A stretch of DNA of 64,000 bases from positions 28,357,407-28,421,406 of the forward strand of contig NC_079515.1 of assembly GCF_000801105.2 (NCBI RefSeq). Direction: 5' to 3'. The DNA comes from Raphanus sativus (lineage: Eukaryota > Streptophyta > Magnoliopsida > Brassicales > Brassicaceae). Below are positions 47,736 to 59,705 of the stretch, in pieces. Each line of letters starts with the position of its first letter. Positions within the stretch are counted from its first letter, which is position 1. The notes under the pieces are model-generated. The model was not told the origin of the DNA and searched no databases. It worked only from the letters and a program-made list of their open reading frames with translations. A program made the translations under genes and the position numbers.

Positions 47736-48389
47736 TGGGCCCATTCGCTGATAAAACATTACACATGCCGATTGAAAGAAGTGAAAAGTCCCTCCAAAGC
47801 ACACAGTTCTCTCTATTTTTGATCTGTTGTTTTTCCCACTCTGTCATCCTCTCCACTTTCCATTCTCATGTTTTGGCACTGGAGATCTACCATAAATGCA
47901 TAATGTTTTAGTGTTTCAAAAGAGAAGTTAAACTGTGCAAAGCCAAACGTTTGAAGAAATAGATAACTATACAAAACCTAACTGCTATCTCTCACATATT
48001 CACCCAGACATCACAAGACAAGCTAACCTTACAAAAAAAAGACCCGTATTTCAAGACAAAACTTCAAACATAGTTATCTTTCTACAAGTACAAACTGTGT
48101 AACTTACCATTGCGACTGTACAGTAGAAAATCGAAAGTTAGTCTTACGATATCTTTCAGTGGCTAACAACCCAACTCATACTCACAATAGCTTTTCCTTG
48201 ATTTTCTTAAATTAGTCTTAAATCGGCTTCTGCAGTGGAAGCAATATATATAGTAAATTGAAGCACACAAGCTTAACATATCCAAGAAAATCACAAACAG
48301 TGAGAGCTTTTGAATCTAAACATTTTAGTAACCGTTTGTGCTCATTGATAACAAATAGAGTGGGGATTTAATTGAACAAGGCTTTCACA
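47736..48389. other. Spacer, no gene seen
   Basis: Downstream part of the MIR167B primary transcript and 3' flank of the converging gene at 48390-48965. Confidence 0.4.
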
Positions 48390-48965
48390 TCAGAGGCAAG
48401 TAGCATGCGATTTTTTTTGTTGGTTCAGAAGAAGAAGATCCCTGGCTCTGCGGTTAGTTTTGCCCCGTCTTGCCTGAACCAATGAACCCAACCACCTGCT
48501 GCTGTCCTCCGGCATTGACGCTAGCCAGACCAATCCCTCAACCTCCTCCCTCTCCACCGCGACTCGTGCGTCTAAAAACGCAGCAGAGCACTTTTCCTTG
48601 GCGAATCTCGAGCACTTCTCCTTGGCCGCACCCAGACATTCCTTGAACTCACGCTCCTCGCACTTTTCTCGTTCCCTCATGTCCGGGACCGCGCCGCCGA
48701 AGCTCCGCCACCACGGAGGCTTACAGTTGTTGGACGCGGATACGGCGCACCCGATTCTGGCGCCTTCCTCGCACTGCTCCTTGATTTGGGCTTCGGAACG
48801 CTTGTAAGCGGCAGCCCATGAATCCAGGGATCGGAAGGCTAGAACGTATTGACCTGATTCCGATCCCCCGGCGGGAGTGGGTCCCCGGAGCAGCGGTATC
48901 GGACGGTCGAACGCAACGGTGGTCGCTGACGCTGAGTATTCATCCATTTCTCTATCGAGGCCCAT
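48390..48965 (-). CDS. Uncharacterised plant protein, Cys/Lys/Glu-rich
   Basis: Single-exon ORF of 191 residues with a higher GC content than its surroundings and coherent composition. I do not recognise a domain. Visible features: a central Trp pair (KPPWWRSFGG), then a charged, probably helical stretch with regularly spaced cysteines (REKCEEREFKECLGAAKEKC ... AKEKCSAAF), and a basic C-terminal tail (RRGKTNRRARD). The position between MIR167B and AGG1 would fit the uncharacterised Arabidopsis gene AT3G63390, but I cannot confirm this. The true C-terminus could differ if an intron is present. Confidence 0.65.
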   Translation of the reverse strand: MGLDREMDEYSASATTVAFDRPIPLLRGPTPAGGSESGQYVLAFRSLDSWAAAYKRSEAQIKEQCEEGARIGCAVSASNNCKPPWWRSFGGAVPDMREREKCEEREFKECLGAAKEKCSRFAKEKCSAAFLDARVAVEREEVEGLVWLASMPEDSSRWLGSLVQARRGKTNRRARDLLLLNQQKKSHATCL

Positions 48966-50768
48966 CGGGCCTGAGGTTGGATCTCTTTAATAAGAGGTTA
49001 ATCTGAAACGTGGCGATCAGATAACCGTTGATTGTAATACATTGTTTCATATGGGACCGAGCCGGTAGAATTGTCAACCGGATTAATCCACATCCATATG
49101 TCTATCCATTTTATTTTTCTATTTTCTGTTGGTGAACAAAAAGTAAGTCTTTATTTTCAAGCACGATCTTTTTTTAACCCTGCATTTCAATATATTTACA
49201 AGTTTTTCTATTGATATTTAATTTAAATATTAAATATTAAATAAGATTTATTTAAATTAAAAATAAAATATTTTCTATAGCTATGTTAATTAATACTTTT
49301 CATATTTTGCGAATGATAATAATTTTAATTTTTATGCAGATTATATTTTTCATTTAAATTGAATATCATTTTTCATCTATAATATTATTTAAAAATCAGA
49401 TATGAATATATACATGCAAATTAAAAATATATTATTATTATGTCATCTTTTACATAATAATGATACGCCAATTTTGAGTGTTCAAATTTTTTTAAAACTT
49501 ATCTTAAAATTAATTTTAGATCTAAACATAAATAAAAATACAAACTTATCATAGCTTATTAGTAACAAAAAAAAAAGAAAATAACATTTGCATATCAATA
49601 ACAAAGTTTTCCATTACCATTGTTTTCCATTACCATTGTTTCATTTTCTTCAAGTGACATAATACAAATCTCATCAAAGTCTAAATAATTATTTTTTTAA
49701 TTTTATATAATATTAAGAAGTATGAATTATTTAATAAACATTTCAAAATTTTTTTTTTGTTTTCAGCGGATCATCTCATATTGGGTCTTAGGTTAATAGT
49801 GGACTTTTAGATTTTTACAAGGTTTTTTAAGATTATAATTACAATTCTTTTTATTAAACTGAACTTAATTATACACATATCACTAGATTTATTGGTTTAA
49901 TCATAGGTCTGGATTGGAAATGAAAACATCGGTTGAAAATCACGTATTATAGCAAAACAATTTTTCTGAAACACAAATAGAAAAATTTTTAAAAAAATAT
50001 TTTAATCAAAATTATAAATTCAATTAAATTTTATTAAAATAAAAATATACACGCGCTTTTAAATCGCGGATGAAAATATAGTATGTCATTAAAGATCGAT
50101 CCATTGAAAACCAAATCCACAAATATGAGTTGTCCATGGAGTTTATTGCAGATCATGTGAGACAAGTTTAATTGTCGGTTTTGAAAAGAAATTTTATTTT
50201 TGTGGTTTAGGCGAATATTCTTTTGTAGTTTTGATGGAAAAATTCGATTTTATGACTCAAGTAAGAAAATATAATTTTTTATTTTTTTACGAGAAGTTCT
50301 GTAGTTACAGTTTTAATGGAAATTTTTGATTTATTGTTTTGTTGTTTGTTGAGAATACTCATCTTTGCGCAAAAACTTGTTTCCGGTGAGAAACTCGATT
50401 TTAGTTTTATCGAGAAAATATAATTTATTAATCTCTGAGAAAAATTTTATGGTTTTGGCAAAAAAATGTTGTGTCAGTTTGGAGAAGAAAAGTTGGAATT
50501 TTTTTAATTTTGTTAAGAAAAACTGATTTTGACGTTTTGACAAAAAAAAATAGATTTTATGTTTTTCGTGAAAACTTTTATTTTATAAAAAGATTCTTTG
50601 AATTTGATATAAGTCAACACTCTAAATATTTTAGATTATTGGACAATCATGTCCACATAACCCAAACTCCACTAACTCGTATGATCTAATCAGTCTATGA
50701 GTTTTGTCCATCCATAATCTGCATCGACAAATAGATATCACCAAAATAAACTCACTTATATTTAAATA
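48966..50768. other. AT-rich intergenic, no gene seen
   Basis: Includes a degenerate Helitron-like hairpin (50048-50066, CGCGCTTTTAAATCGCGG) followed by ATGAAAATATAG and T, which may be a worn Helitron 3' end. Then comes a low-complexity stretch (50160-50600) of loosely repeated AAAATTTTGATTT-like units. No gene. Confidence 0.4.
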
Positions 50769-52247
50769 CTAGGATCGGCCCGCCCTACGGGCGGGATGTG
50801 AACTATAAAATAATTTCAACGGCTAATATACAAATTAAAAACATTAAGATCTGGATACTGAAATTTTAGGCATGTATATCCGGATCCGGACCAGTTATAT
50901 ATTTTAAAAATATTTAAACATAATTATATCTATATATGTATACTATAAATATTTAGTTAAAATGTCTATTTTTATTTTGTTTAACATTTAATATATACTT
51001 ATTTTAATGTGATGTGTTCTAATTTTTATTTGATGTATATGTTGTGAGACCATACTATTATAATTATTTATATTTTTTGTTGTGGGTTTTTAGTTTGATG
51101 AAAACATAATTTTATTACAATTGACCAATTTTCCTATACAGTATAGTTTTATTTTAGAAATGAGAATATCCAAATATGTGTTATTTGTTTATTTATATTT
51201 GATCTAACTTGTATTGTCAATGTTTTTCCCTTTTATATCATCTATATCATTCACAATGTGTGATTATAAAGATTTATACATCATATAAGTTTTTTTATTC
51301 TACTTCATCTATTCCTATTCTTAGAAGAAATAAGATTAATCTTCTATGTCATTTGATTGGATTTTGTAAGTTATTCTATAACAGTGATTTATATTTATAT
51401 TAAAGTTTATTAATATTTTTAAAAGCATTAATACATTTAGAACTTATAGAAATTTCATTTGCGAAAACATAGTTAAAATATAATATATATTTTTAAATTA
51501 CTTTTGTTTGTATTTATAATCATATATTTGCAAGTTAAACTATAACCATAAAATAAATAATTATATTCCACGAAAGGATTATGAGCCTCACAAAATTTGG
51601 AGTATTTTAAAGCTGGAAAAGAAAAAGAAAAATTGGAGTATCTTATATATTTGATAATATATCCAAGGTTTGAGAATACCCATAAGCGTATGGGCATTGT
51701 ATAGTCAGAAAGCTTGAAGTTGTGGTTGCTCCGGGTAATGCCAATGGTCGCTGGCCTCACCTGCTCGCCGACGAATAGCTTGCTAACCCCACAAGACGCT
51801 GCCTTTTTTAGAGAGATGAAGAGATCGCGATCTCCGGAAGATTATAGATTTTGCCGGAAACGACGCATCGAAGGTTTATATATATAAGGATCTAGCAGAC
51901 GAAAAGCGCAATAGGTTGATTCGTAGTGGGATGGAGAATAAAGACGATTTAAGATTAAACCACAAACACCATTACAGAATCTAGAAAGTCTCAGCGCCAA
52001 ATGAAAACAGACGAAGAACACGAAGGAGAACATCTGTTTAAGGATTCCGTAGAACAGTGTCGATGGGCCTAGTGCCGAAGAGCATTTTATTTGCGCTGGA
52101 CGAAGCCCACTGCGAAGCCCATTTTGAGAGAACAAAGTTTAAGTGATACGGTGCGTATCTGATGTGTCAACTTGTGAGACTTCTAATTTATGACGTGGAC
52201 GCTGATGTGTCAGCAGGAGAGATTCAACTCTCTTTTATATATATAGA
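50769..52247 (-). mobile_element. Non-autonomous Helitron (1.48 kb)
   Basis: On the minus strand it starts TCTATATATATAAAAGAGAG (right boundary 52247, host T 52248) and ends with a 7-bp perfect GC stem CCCGCCC/GGGCGGG (50779-50795, loop of three) followed by GGCCGATCCTAG (left boundary 50769, host A 50768). The 5' 500 bases are less AT-rich than the rest and contain an open frame of 97 codons (52135-51842) without recognised homology. No Rep/helicase domain. Confidence 0.85.
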
Positions 52248-53992
52248 TAGACAATCACTGCTAGGTTCAACTATTTGACAACTATATCAATTGGTAAAGA
52301 CTGTAAGTTTAAGTTTTTTTGTTAAAACTATAATTGAATTTTTTGCTGTAACTTTAGATTTTATTACTGTAAAATTTTAACCGTAAGATTTAAGCTGTAG
52401 TTTTAATGTAAAACTTGATTGTATAAATTAATGATAGAATATTATATATATTAAGTAATATATTAATAGATACGAATTTCTGAATAGTAACAAATAAGAA
52501 TTATAAAAATTATCATAAAATAGATTAATCATTTTTAAACCTTTAATAAAACATATTTTGCATATTAAAAATTAATAATATAATACTCATGAGTATTCCA
52601 TAAATCTATTAGAATTTTATTTCGCAATCCTTTCATTATTAATACTCCAGTAATAATGAATTTTCAGTATAATCATACGTAGTATAATAAAATACCCAAT
52701 ATAAATATTAAATATTTTTTTTCTGTTTGGTACTATCGAAAATGCACCTGAAAAACACGAGAAAAGAAAACAAGTTAAAAAAATGAAAACCTAGACTTTC
52801 TTTTTCACCTAGTCTAATGGTGAATCAAGTACTCAGTGGCAAAAATGCCAATTTTGATATGCTCAAATTAATCCAGGAGCAATTCTTTTAAACAAGAGAT
52901 CAATTGTGATATTTATGGATCAAATCCTTAGAAAATGTAGATCACACAATAGACTGTAAATTTATATGTTAAGCTAGGAAAATAATATGGAATCAATAAA
53001 TCAAAATAAACCAATAGAATCTGTTTTAAATAGATGCGAAAAGCTGAATCTAAGAATATCAAACATGTAATTAGAACTCAAATAAATATTATTAAGGATT
53101 TTATGTAGATCAATCCTAGAACTCAAATTCAGAAGTAAGTCATCCAACTCTCGTTGTGATTACTATCAGATGTCTAAATCATCGACGTCCGACTCTCGTT
53201 GGGATTCCAAATAGTCTAGACAAACATTAAGTGCCAATGTGATATGCTCACTAAGTCATAGACTAACTCTCTCGTTGTGACTAACAACTTAGTTCAGCAG
53301 GATTCAGTTTAGCTGTTGATTTTTCTCTTATGTTTCTCATCTAAATTAATCCTGGTAAATGATGCTGTATGATTACCCAATTTCTTTTATAAATCACAAG
53401 TTCATAAATACTTAAGAAAATCTTTAAATTTAACAAGGTGATTATTTAAACATGATCAGGCAAAATATAGTAAAAATTTCGATGGATCGTATAAAATTAT
53501 AAGAGTAAAAAATATAGTAGTTACAATTAATCTCTGAATGAGTCTCCATCTTCTCTGTAAAAGCCTTTTTAAGTAACATAATGTTTAGCAAATAGTGACC
53601 GAAAATAGATAAATATAAGTTAAAGACACTTTTTTGGCAAAAAGAATATTTTAAGGCAAAAATATAATTCTTAAAATATTAGTCTGCCACCCCTAAATTT
53701 TTTTTGAGCAACAGTCTGCCACCCCTAAACAGCATAAATATGTCGATCGACACCAAAGATGTGTTGATGGACGTTACTCCCTAAATATCGATTTTGACTT
53801 CCACTTTTCTACGTAACTTTAAGTTTTGTTTCAATTTCAAATTCCAAATGGCTCTATAATCTTTATGATGCTCCAAAAGGAAGATCAAAAGAACTTAATT
53901 TTTTTTTGAAACATAATATAAAAATTCTAGAACAACTTATACTATGGTCAAAAGATGGTATATTAATTGGTAACGTTGTATTATGTGATAAT
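52248..53992. other. AT-rich intergenic with repeat-like stretch, no gene seen
   Basis: Around 53130-53300 the phrase ACTCTCGTTG recurs three times (twice followed by TGA, once by GGA), suggesting an old internally repetitive element. Contains the micro-insertion at 53681-53729. Confidence 0.4.
53681..53729. repeat. Micro-insertion: 17-bp direct repeats around T8GAGCAAC
   Basis: AGTCTGCCACCCCTAAA at 53681-53697 and 53713-53729 flanks a 15-bp insert. Confidence 0.92.
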
Positions 53993-54671
53993 TAGGCCTG
54001 AGCACAGATCAAATATCTGAGTTTTTGAAGATATTTATGATTTGCTTCGAATGTTACGGATATCTAATTTTCCGATTTGCTTTTGCTTCAAAAAATATGG
54101 ATATTAAAAAACGGATATCCGGAAAATAAATAGATATTTGCGGATACTTACGGATATTTCATTTGTTTTGATTTATACAAATAGTTTTAAAAAATCAATA
54201 CAAATTTTTTATGTAAAAATATTTTATTTTTGCAAGATATAAAATATAAAAATTAAAAGAAATAGTGAATCTACATAGTTTGTAAAATTTTAAACTTAGT
54301 TAACAATTATAATAATACAAAAATTAAGAAAAAATCTATAATTGTCATACATGTTTTATCTTCCTTTTATATAATACTTTTATATAAGTAATAATGTGAA
54401 TATAATCTGTCAAATCATATGTAAGAGTAATAATTATATAGTTTTTTACATTTAAATCTTTAAATTTAATAAAAAATACATGTATTTATATATTGACGGA
54501 TCGAATCGGATATTCGCTTTCCAAAATTTTAATATTTGTGATTTGCTTCGATTTTAACGGATATTGAATTTTAGTACTTGCTTTGCTTCGAAAGCTTACG
54601 TATATCTCGAATTTTCGGATCGAATAGCAACGAATAACGAATTTAATCAGATGGATAAAATGCCCCGCCTA
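53993..54671. mobile_element. Probable TIR element (MITE), hAT/Harbinger-like
   Basis: Left end TAGGCCTGAGCAC, right end on the opposite strand TAGGCGGGGCAT; TAAT flanks both sides. The interior is AT-rich with repeated CGGATAT words and no coding capacity. The class is uncertain. Confidence 0.4.
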
Positions 54672-54823
54672 TAATACACAATCTTCGTTATGGGCCTCTT
54701 TGATAAATTAGAATTTATAATAGTTTTGGGCCTTCAAAGATTAAAAATCTATTAGCGGAAAATTCAAACTTGTACGATGGTTTCTCTCTCTGACGCTGAG
54801 AGTCTCGTCAGATCTGAGGATAT

Positions 54824-54838
54824 GCGAATCGGGTAATC
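54824..54838 (+). other. Short upstream ORF in the AGG1 leader
   Basis: ATGCGAATCGGGTAA, a four-codon upstream ORF about 25 bases before the AGG1 start, if the transcript begins upstream of it. Confidence 0.35.
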
Positions 54839-54864
54839 AAAAGGATCGTAGTAGCCCTACCGAG

Positions 54865-55548
54865 ATGGAATTGGAAGATAGTGATGCACGGGGAAAGCAC
54901 AGGATCCTTGCTGAGCTTGGTCGCGTCGAAGAGGAAGTCAGATTCTTGGAGGTAATATCTCCCCCACTTCCGATGGTCACTCTTGTGCCCATCATTTATG
55001 TTGATATTTTATACTGAGCTTATTCTCAGAGATCCCTTAGTTGTGCTAAATGTAGAGATCACTTTCTTAGATATGTATCACTATCATATGTGTCTACATC
55101 TCTTGTTGCCTGAGCCTCACTTCATTGCCAACATTTGATAATAAACTAAACAAGCTTTCTTCTTTATTCCAGAAAGAGCTGGGAGAGCTCGGGCAGACTG
55201 ATATCGTATCAACCGTTTGTGAGGAGTAAGGGAAGGAAACTCAGCCTATGTTTGCAAGCAGAAAAAACAAAAAATTTCTGTGTTAGTTTTCTGAAATTTA
55301 TGTGTTGATTTGGTGATCAACTTGTATTTTTGTCTTGGCTCACAGGCTGCTCTGTCTTATCGAGAAAGCACCCGACCCTCTCTTGCCCCTGTGAGTTGCT
55401 TTTTTTAGACTCTCAAGTGTTTACATTTGGAATCAATCAAATGGCTGAGAGATGTTATGGCAGGACCAATGGGCCTTTGAACTTAGGATGGGACCGGTGG
55501 TTTGAAGGACCAAATGGGGGAGATGGCTGCAGCTGCTTTATACTTTGA
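54865..55548 (+). CDS. AGG1: Heterotrimeric G-protein gamma subunit 1
   Basis: Four small exons, 54865-54951, 55173-55225, 55346-55390 and 55464-55548, with GT-AG introns, give 89 residues. The N-terminal half is the coiled-coil G-gamma segment (GKHRILAELGRVEEEVRFLE then KELGELGQTDIVSTVCEE), followed by LPLTNGPLNLGWDRWFEGP and a C-terminal CaaX box CFIL for prenylation, with a neighbouring Cys for palmitoylation. It pairs with the G-beta subunit AGB1 at the plasma membrane. Exon layout and sequence agree with Arabidopsis AGG1 (AT3G63420); the N-terminus is about 9 residues shorter. Confidence 0.94.
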
Positions 55549-57733
55549 TCCAACAGAGTTAAATGGGGTTTACATAAATATAGGCCTGGCCAGTTTTGGT
55601 GTTAAGACTAGTTTACATGGGACCCAACCCAGAGTTTTAACATGAGTGATCTATATAATCTCCTGGTAGAAAAAAATCGTACAGAGCTCTGGGTTGTGTA
55701 GCATGGTTAAATTGCAAGTATGTAAGCTAAGCAGTACCATATTGTATGTATGAGATTCGAATCTGACATCCGAGCAATCGAGTTTGAGCTTCTCATTGTT
55801 GTTTTTCTCAAGTCTCGTTTTGCATAAATATTGGAACAAGAGGAGGAATCTGAGTAATGAGTGTGTGCATGCATAGTTGTGAAGAAGAAAGTTGGCAGAT
55901 CTTGAAGACCGTTGAGTGTGTCTCACATTTCTTTTTTACTTATTGTCCACATCCCCTTAATACCATAGACACGCAAAGAGAGATAATACAACACTAGTTT
56001 CGAGGTTCAAAAATACTGTCATACCCATTTTTAGATGATTATTAATAATCTATGATTATTGTCATGCGTCGATAATGGAACCTAGAGCACATGCCTCCTG
56101 CTCCACTCTTTTATTTTATTTTTAATCATAACTTATGACTCTTCTCCTTTTCTGTATTTCCAATCATCACTTATGACTCCTCTCCATTTCTTTATTTCTA
56201 ATCTTTCGAAATTTTCAATATAATTTTACATGTTGCTGCTTATATAACAGTAGGAAATCCCCCCCCCCCCCCCCCCCTACACTCCCTTTGATATTTGGCA
56301 TCCATTGTCACAAGTTGTTGCAAAATAATAAGGATGCTGCTAAGTAGGTCGTTTATTCGTAGCGTAAGATAGTTCTTAGAGCATTCCTAAAGATTCCTCA
56401 ACTAAGTATGTAATCGTAAATAGTATATGTTCCAAGGATTAAGTAAAAGTGTAAAACACTCTCGAGTCTGATTATCTGGCTTTCTGACAACCTTTGAATA
56501 TCTGTCTTCCACTTTTTAGTGGTCAAAAGAATCATCAAAGTTGATGATAGTTTTAAAAAGTATTTAGGTAACTATAGTGCCTCTCTCCTGTCAACAATCC
56601 AATCAAATAACCAACAAAGTATGTATCTGTGATTTGGAGCCGAGTTAAGCTTGCCAATTTTATCTCAAAAAGTGTTTCATAGTTGTTGGTGACGTAGAAT
56701 TAGTAAATAATTGAGAAGCCGGAAGATGCACGTTACAAAAATCTGCATCTGTGGTCAGACTCAGAGCATCCCAGTACAGATGAACCAATATTTTAGTTTC
56801 AGTACTGAGCTTACCTCGTGATATATAATTTTTTTTTTAACAAACAAACGTTGTAACATGCATTATTACTTATAGCTTCACTCACATGCTTACATCGTCC
56901 AAACCATTTCTCTTACCGCCTCTTGTGTTTTTCCAATTTTAATTTGCGAACTATATTCATTGGGTTTTGGGTAATTTAAAATTAAATTGGTAGAGGATTA
57001 GTAAGATGTCCGTTGTCTCAGAATTTGTAAATCTCGAGTAAGTGGGTGGATCCGTTTTATGAAACTCGTTACCATGTCCCTTACACATAATAGTATCTTC
57101 AAGTTAACGTTTTCCTATGCAGATTATTTGAAGAGAAGCAATGCGCAAACTCAACTTTTACGTGTGGACGCGAAAAGCTTTGACGCAATCGCCGAATATC
57201 TTGTCGTCCATACCAACCAAAGCTCCCGGGCAGGCGTCGTGGTGTCTTGGTAACGGTCACACTTATGCATTCCACGTGTCATCTCGGAAAGCGCCAGTCA
57301 ATGTCGGTAAACAGTGGGGGACCACATTTTCTCCATTTCCCCATAGACCCCTTATCATCTCTCCTTGTCTTCTGTTCCAACTCCGACAATTAAAAAGAGT
57401 CGAAACTCGAAAGCCACTAAATAAATGATATTTTGACGAGAGAGAGCGTTAAGTAGAGAAGTTATTAAACATTATAGAAAGTACACAATTGTGGAATTTA
57501 TTAATTTTCGGAGAGTATCAGAAGATGTTAATATAAATAGCAGAGTGACGTTGAATGGAGGATGTAAAAGTGGGAAATAAGAGTAGAGGGGAAGGGTACA
57601 AGAGTCATATTAGTAATAGATTTGATACTGGTCCTCCTTTTAAAAAAGACAGAGAGAGTCGTGGTGAGTGGTGACTAGTGAGTGAGTGATATAAACAAGA
57701 AAGAAAAAAAAGAAGGTGAAGAATGTGTTGAAA
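55549..57733. other. AGG1 3' flank and TRM5 promoter region, no gene seen
   Basis: Contains a C19 homopolymer at 56259-56277. The segment 57060-57430 is less AT-rich but I see no homologous coding sequence. Confidence 0.4.
56259..56277. repeat. Poly-C homopolymer (C19)
   Basis: Nineteen consecutive C. Confidence 0.95.
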
Positions 57734-59360
57734 ATGGAGACAAGGGTTGTAATGAAAGAGGGAGATGTGGAGAAGCACATTGGGGGTTGCATGGCCGGCT
57801 TCTTCAACATCTTCGATCGTCCTCATCTTCTCTCCCCCAAACGATATTCCCTGCCCAAACGTCTCTCCTCCTCCTCCTCTTCTTTGAAGACCGAACCTTC
57901 ACTGGACTCAGTGAACCATAGTGTCTATTCTACCCCGCAGCTCCGGTCTCCGGCTCCCCCAGAGCATCATCATCTCTCAGAGTTTAAACAAGTAGTAATA
58001 TCTCCAAGGAGGTTCTCCAAAGAAGCTCCTAGACTCTCGCTCGATAGCAGAGCCGTGGTGGATGCCAAGGGAAGCCTCAAACCAAGACAGATCCACCCTG
58101 ATGTGGGGCTGGGATCTGGATCACCCAGCGTGATCGCAAGGCTCATGGGATTAGAGGCATTGCCTGATTCCCAGCAGCAGCAGCCTCAGCCTCTTCAGCG
58201 ATCTGCATCTGAGTCGAGGGTCATCAGCAGATTTGTGGACAGCTTAAACTTCCAAAACTCCCAGAGCACGCAAGGAGTCGAAGAAGATCACCACTCCAGG
58301 AGTGAGCCATCAAGAGCAACGAGAGCTTCTACTTTCAGTCCCGCTAAGGCGTAAGATTTTTTTCGATACCTTCCCCGAGCCCAGGCAAATAATGATGAGC
58401 CGTGGATCCTCAGACTCTGACTCTGATCTTGAAACTCTCAAGCAACTTCTCGAAGCTCATAGGCTCAAAGGACTATTGCACTCAAACAGGAATGTCGTCA
58501 TCCCTCAATCTCCCATCAGATCTGTAACTTACAAGCGAGATCTAAGCAAAGGCAAGACCCGGAGGACGAGTGAAAACAGCGTCAAGACTCCTAACAGGAG
58601 ACCGACCCTCAAGGAATCCTGGAGAGCCGAGACAAGGAACCGACGACCCGTTGAAGAGGTTAACAAACATGGGAAAACTCTGTTGGAGAGATGCGACAAG
58701 CTTCTCCACAGCATTGCCGAAATGGAGGCGGGAGATTCACAGCCGAGTCCTGTCTCTGTTCTTGATACCTCTCTTTACCACGAGGACTCTTCTCCATCCC
58801 CTGTCATGAAACGCACCCTTCTTCACCCACTACTTGAAGATGAAATGTTCATGTCATCATCATCATCATCATCTTCGGACTCTGAATACGACTACATCTC
58901 CGACATCCTCAGAGCCTCCAACTGCCTACCACACGAATGCGACGTCTTCTCTCTTCTCGAAGAAAAGCAGGGATACCTCAAGGGCGGCGCCTCGGCTCAC
59001 GAGAGAAGGCTCACCTTCGACGCAGTGCAGGAGATTATTCGGCGGATAAGGAGTAGGAGGGGGAGAATGGTTGGAGACGCTGACGAGATGCTGCAGGTGA
59101 CGTGGTCCGAGTTTCAGAAGTTAAGAAAGAAAAGCTCGCAGCCAGCCGAGGAAGAAGGTGACCTTGCGGGATACGTGTGTGGGGTCATCGGGAGAGATCT
59201 ATCAGAGGACCCTTGGCGAGATTTTCATGTGGAGATGTCAGAGTCTGTTCTCGTCATCGAACGGCTCCTTTTCAAAGATCTCATTGGTGAGACCATACGC
59301 CATATGGCTGCTCTTAACAGGTCCGCCTCTCTGCGTAGGAGGAGGAGGCTGCTCTTCTGA
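57734..59360 (+). CDS. TRM5: TON1-recruiting-motif (TRM/LONGIFOLIA-like) protein, TRM5-like, apparent frameshift
   Basis: Two overlapping frames together look like one TRM protein of about 540 residues. Frame 1 (57734-58354) holds the N-terminal motif (EKHIGGCMAGFFNIFDR), a Ser/Pro-rich stretch, and the family motif GSPSVIARLMGLEALP. Frame 2 (open across 58302-59360) continues with SVPLRRKIFFDTFPEPRQ, then acidic/Ser-rich spacer, and the C-terminal DUF4378 domain (FDAVQEIIRRIRSRRG ... WSEFQKLRKKS ... DPWRDFHVEMSESVLVIERL ... DLIGETIRHMAALN). TRM proteins recruit the TON1-TRM-PP2A complex to cortical microtubules. The shift occurs between about 58270 and 58350; I see no plausible intron there, so a 1-base indel (real or sequence error) is likely. 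Neighbours AGG1 and CKX6 match the Arabidopsis locus AT3G63430. Confidence 0.8.
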
Positions 59361-59705
59361 TACACACACTGCCAAAACTGGATTTATTAAAATCTCTGAT
59401 ACAATCCGAAACAGAACCATTTTTTTAACAAAATACATGAGAGTGATTGGTCTCTTAATTTTTGGCTTCTTTTTAATTTCATGCATTTTTGTTTGTTTGT
59501 ATTATCATTTTAAAATGTGTGAAAAGGCTCATCAAGATATATATTGCATTCCGGATTTGATCATATACTTCTCCTTCAGCTATTGTCTGCAATGCTCAAT
59601 ACTGTTGTTATTTATCAAATTAACCGCGATCCTCTGTTATTTTTTTTTCTTTTTGTTTCTGATAATTCTCAATCAAGTTCCTGATGTTTATTTGGGCAAT
59701 GCATG
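59361..59705. other. 3' flank of the TRM5-like gene, no gene seen
   Basis: AT-rich; nothing recognised. Confidence 0.4.
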
